Assembly (NCBI GenBank): GCA_002423185.1 | Contig: DIUX01000002.1 | Coordinates: 434,001 to 498,000, forward strand | Length of the DNA stretch: 64,000 nt | Reading direction: 5' to 3' | Source: Micavibrio sp. UBA6147 | Lineage (GTDB): Bacteria > Pseudomonadota > Alphaproteobacteria > Micavibrionales > UBA1664 | In this document: in pieces, positions 61,737 through 64,000 of the stretch | Layout of the letters: every line of letters starts with the position of its first letter | Position numbering within the stretch: position 1 is the stretch's first letter | The notes under the pieces: model-generated | Databases searched by the model: none | What the model saw: only the letters and a program-made list of their open reading frames with translations | What the model was told of the DNA's origin: nothing | Position numbers and translations under genes: made by a program

Positions 61737-62900
61737 ATGCAAGCCCCCATCCCCGCCAAACCCAACACAAACATCAACGAAGAAAACGCAGCAAAGACTG
61801 CCCCCTTGCGCGTTATCCATGTTATGGCGGGTGCCGAAGACGGGGGCGCGGAAATGGCCTATATTGATATGTGCCTCGCCATGCATGAACGCAGCAAAAA
61901 GCACGGGCCGGATTTCGGGATGCAGGTCATCGCCGCATGCCGCCCCAACGCCACCCGCAATCCGATTTTGAAAAACGCCGGAATCCCTGTTTATGAGTTT
62001 CCGTTTGGCGGTTTGTTTGATTTTCGCACCGCATCCGGCCTTAAACGCCTGTTCCGCGATGTTAAGCCGGATATTGTGCAAACATGGATGTCCCGTGCGG
62101 CGCAAAAACTCCCCTCTAAACCCGAACTTGCCAAGCGCCCTGTTTACCTGTCCCGCCTTGGCGGGTATTACACCATCGGCAAATATTTCAAGAAAACCGA
62201 TGTGTTTATCGGCAATACGCCGGATTTGCGCCGCCATATCATTGACTCCGGCATTGCGGCGGATCATGTCTTCCACCTCAACAACTTTGCCGAAACCGAG
62301 GCCGACACAACCCCCGTGAACCGCCAAACCCTCAACACCCCCGATGATGCGTTTGTCTTTTTGACCTTGGCGCGGCTGCACCGTGCAAAGGGGCTCGACA
62401 CCTTGCTTCACGCCGCCAAGGCATTGCCAGAGCATTGCTATCTATGGATCGCGGGCGCAGGGCCGGAGGAACAAGCCCTCAAAACCCTGTGCCACACACT
62501 CGGCCTTGACGGGCGCGTAAGGTTTTTGGGCTGGCGGACGGATCGCGGGGCGCTTTTATCGGCCTGTGACGCCGTGGCCTTCCCCTCCCGCTATGAACCG
62601 TTTGGCAGCACCTTTGTGCAAGCTTGGGCGGCGCGAAGGCCGCTCGTCACCACCGCCTCGGACGGGCCGCGCCAATATGTCGTAGACGGGCAAGATTGCC
62701 TGTGCGTTGCCATTGACGATCCTGCCGCCCTTGCCACCGCCATGCGCCGCGTGATGGACGACCCCGCCTTATGCGAAGCCATCACCGAGCGCGGCTATGA
62801 CCGCTATGTCGCAGAATTCGAAAAAGACAAAATCGTCGACGCCTATTTAAATCTCTACCGCGAGTGCCTTAGCCAACCTCAATTTGCCCTTAAGGCCTGA
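61737..62900 (+). CDS. Glycosyltransferase family 4
   Basis: A 387-residue GT-B enzyme. The acceptor side starts LRVIHVMAGAEDGGAEMAYIDM (residues 24-45); the donor side has FLTLARLHRAKGLDTLLHA near 200-218 and the E-x7-E region FPSRYEPFGSTFVQAWAARRPLVTT near 280-304. DGGAEMAYIDM shows it is a distant relative of the GT4 at 10374. It probably builds LPS or another envelope glycan. A 316-base gap follows, containing no gene but a promoter near its end. Confidence 0.9.
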   Translation: MQAPIPAKPNTNINEENAAKTAPLRVIHVMAGAEDGGAEMAYIDMCLAMHERSKKHGPDFGMQVIAACRPNATRNPILKNAGIPVYEFPFGGLFDFRTASGLKRLFRDVKPDIVQTWMSRAAQKLPSKPELAKRPVYLSRLGGYYTIGKYFKKTDVFIGNTPDLRRHIIDSGIAADHVFHLNNFAETEADTTPVNRQTLNTPDDAFVFLTLARLHRAKGLDTLLHAAKALPEHCYLWIAGAGPEEQALKTLCHTLGLDGRVRFLGWRTDRGALLSACDAVAFPSRYEPFGSTFVQAWAARRPLVTTASDGPRQYVVDGQDCLCVAIDDPAALATAMRRVMDDPALCEAITERGYDRYVAEFEKDKIVDAYLNLYRECLSQPQFALKA

Positions 62901-63133
62901 TCCCGAACCAAGAGCCCAAAGCAGAATTTTCGAAAAAGCAACCCTAGACCGCCGCTCACCCGCAGTAATCCCCGCACTGACGGGGCTAAAGCCCGTTAAA
63001 ACAAACGCAAACGTCACGCAAGCCGCACAAATCAAACACAACGGACCTTTATCTCCCCACTCTTTCATTCCCTCTAGCACCCTATCAAATTGAGAAAAAA
63101 CCGCGCTAAACTTGTGTTTATGTAAAATTTTTC

Positions 63134-63162
63134 TTGACTTTTTTCCGTTATGAAAATATTAA
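63134..63162 (+). promoter_or_regulatory. Sigma70-like promoter
   Basis: TTGACT (63134-63139) and TATTAA (63157-63162) are exactly 17 bases apart in an AT-rich stretch, 55 bases before the start at 63218. The rest of the gap 62901-63133 has a short inverted repeat (ACGGG and CCCGT near 62980) and nothing else I can support. Confidence 0.75.
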
Positions 63163-63217
63163 TAGTTTTGTCATAAGCTATGCGTAATCCAATAACGTGC
63201 TTCAGAAAGGCAATGAA

Positions 63218-63508
63218 ATGATTACTACAGCAGACATGATTATGGACATTCACGGTCGCCCCATTCTGGTTTTGCCTCGGCATATTTCGGATGGCAAGGC
63301 GGTTTTGACCGTGATGGACGACAGCTTCGCCATCACCGTAGACGGTAAACGCGAGGTTCTGCTCGAAAAGATCGAAGCCGGCATCCTGATGGCACTGGGC
63401 CTTCAGAAAAAAATCGGTATCTCGATCCATGACGGCGGCCACCTCTTGCCCGATACGATTGATTATGTGGCGGATGTAGAACTGCGTTTCAACGCGATTG
63501 CAAAATAA
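63218..63508 (+). CDS. Hypothetical protein, 96 residues
   Basis: From ATG 63218 (MITTADMIMD) with AAAGG upstream. The protein is compact and mixed in composition, with IHGRPILVLPRHISDGKAVLTVMDD near residues 10-35 and a C-terminal strand VADVELRFNAIAK; no membrane segment. Unknown family; the shape recalls small beta-rich regulators, but no claim is made. It lies behind a strong promoter and 63 bases before the gene at 63572, probably as one operon. Confidence 0.7.
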   Translation: MITTADMIMDIHGRPILVLPRHISDGKAVLTVMDDSFAITVDGKREVLLEKIEAGILMALGLQKKIGISIHDGGHLLPDTIDYVADVELRFNAIAK

Positions 63509-63571
63509 AAAACGAACAACAACAACATCGAACGGCTCGATACAGGAATTTAAAATAAGGGTGTAAGAATT

Positions 63572-64000
63572 ATGGTACAGAAGCTCCTCTCCAAAGACCT
63601 TGGACAGCAACACAAATATCTGCAATCACTGGATTTCGCAGATCAAGCATTCCAAGCGGAATACGCGGGCGACCAAGAGCCGCGCGAAAAATTCTATGCC
63701 CAGCTAACCGAAGCGTTGGACGGCAAGCAAGCGGACATCTCGAAATACGAGGCCGACACTTATTTCTACTTGCTCAAACGCTCCGCGCAAAACGGCGATG
63801 CCGCCCGCGCCATCACCTTTGAGATCAACGGCAATAACAACCAAATTGAGTATCTGTGGCCGCAAGGTAAGGAACTCGCCGACTCTTACGCCAAAAACTT
63901 CGTACCGATGTTCATCGACAACCCCGTTGCCTTGAACGAAGACGGCACACCCCAAGTCCAGAACATTGCCGACACCAAGGCGAATATCGAATCACAGCGC
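63572..64000 (+). CDS. Hypothetical protein, C-terminus cut by window end
   Basis: ATG 63572 (MVQKLLSKDLGQQHKY) opens a frame that continues to the last base, 143 residues so far. AAGGGTG precedes the start. The sequence is hydrophilic and helical, with Gln/Asn/Lys/Ala-rich stretches (YAQLTEALDGKQADISKYEADTYF) and no signal peptide. Not recognised. Probably co-transcribed with the 96-residue protein upstream. Confidence 0.7.
   Translation, partial: MVQKLLSKDLGQQHKYLQSLDFADQAFQAEYAGDQEPREKFYAQLTEALDGKQADISKYEADTYFYLLKRSAQNGDAARAITFEINGNNNQIEYLWPQGKELADSYAKNFVPMFIDNPVALNEDGTPQVQNIADTKANIESQR

Overview
The window is a stretch of chromosome from a Gram-negative bacterium, most likely an alphaproteobacterium. 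The evidence is an RNase E whose S1 domain is split by a long charged insertion, a complex-I NDUFA9-type SDR protein, alphaproteobacterial gene pairs (surA-rsmA), an Lpp-like lipoprotein and high coding density at moderate-to-high GC. The exact genus cannot be read from the sequence. No phage, transposase, CRISPR array or rRNA is visible.

Layout. 1-9215: housekeeping genes (a partial unknown gene, dihydroorotase, UvrD helicase, an unknown gene, NDUFA9-like SDR, SurA, RsmA, SDR). 9216-13577: a palindromic G-run repeat, two glycosyltransferases, an alpha/beta hydrolase and a lipoprotein L,D-transpeptidase. 13699-15660: tRNA-Ser(GGA) followed by an AT-rich patch with two unknown genes, one carrying a duplicated domain; this looks acquired. 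15859-17619: an unknown 586-residue protein ending at a strong terminator.

17712-28812, all on the minus strand, is the most interesting part. In transcription order it encodes an acyl carrier protein, a MaoC-type hot-dog protein, an FkbH-type HAD protein, a possible 43-residue ORF, a SAM methyltransferase, an MBOAT acyltransferase, a 36-residue membrane microprotein not called by ordinary length cut-offs, an SGNH hydrolase, a second SGNH-like protein with Cys at the nucleophile position, a small secreted protein and an N,N-dimethylformamidase-like periplasmic protein. The microprotein ends in FVYQNF, resembling the C-terminal tyrosine acyl-shuttle hexapeptide of DltX, and lies exactly between the MBOAT and the SGNH genes. 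I propose an ACP-dependent, Dlt-like system that moves an unusual acyl group (possibly glyceryl-derived, from the FkbH protein) across the inner membrane onto an envelope polymer.

28934-38429: DUF188 protein, RoxA-type oxygenase, beta-carbonic anhydrase, a DUF3095 cyclase-like protein, a Nudix hydrolase, and a tightly overlapped Mn-type ABC transporter operon ending in its own mntR, with an MntR-like box set between the -35 and -10 of a promoter that predicts a leaderless mRNA. 38592-51590: redox and stress genes (AhpC-type peroxiredoxin with AhpD, Ohr, a carboxymuconolactone decarboxylase-like protein, DoxX with pirin under a divergent LysR, a BigR/SqrR-like ArsR regulator divergent from a rhodanese), plus SulP, SMR and a possible metallopeptidase. 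51592-64000: a free-standing I9-like propeptide domain, an ABC exporter, a DMT transporter, Lpp-like lipoprotein, AmiC-type amidase, RNase E with a 480-base leader, a GT4 glycosyltransferase and two unknown genes behind a strong promoter, the last one cut by the window end.
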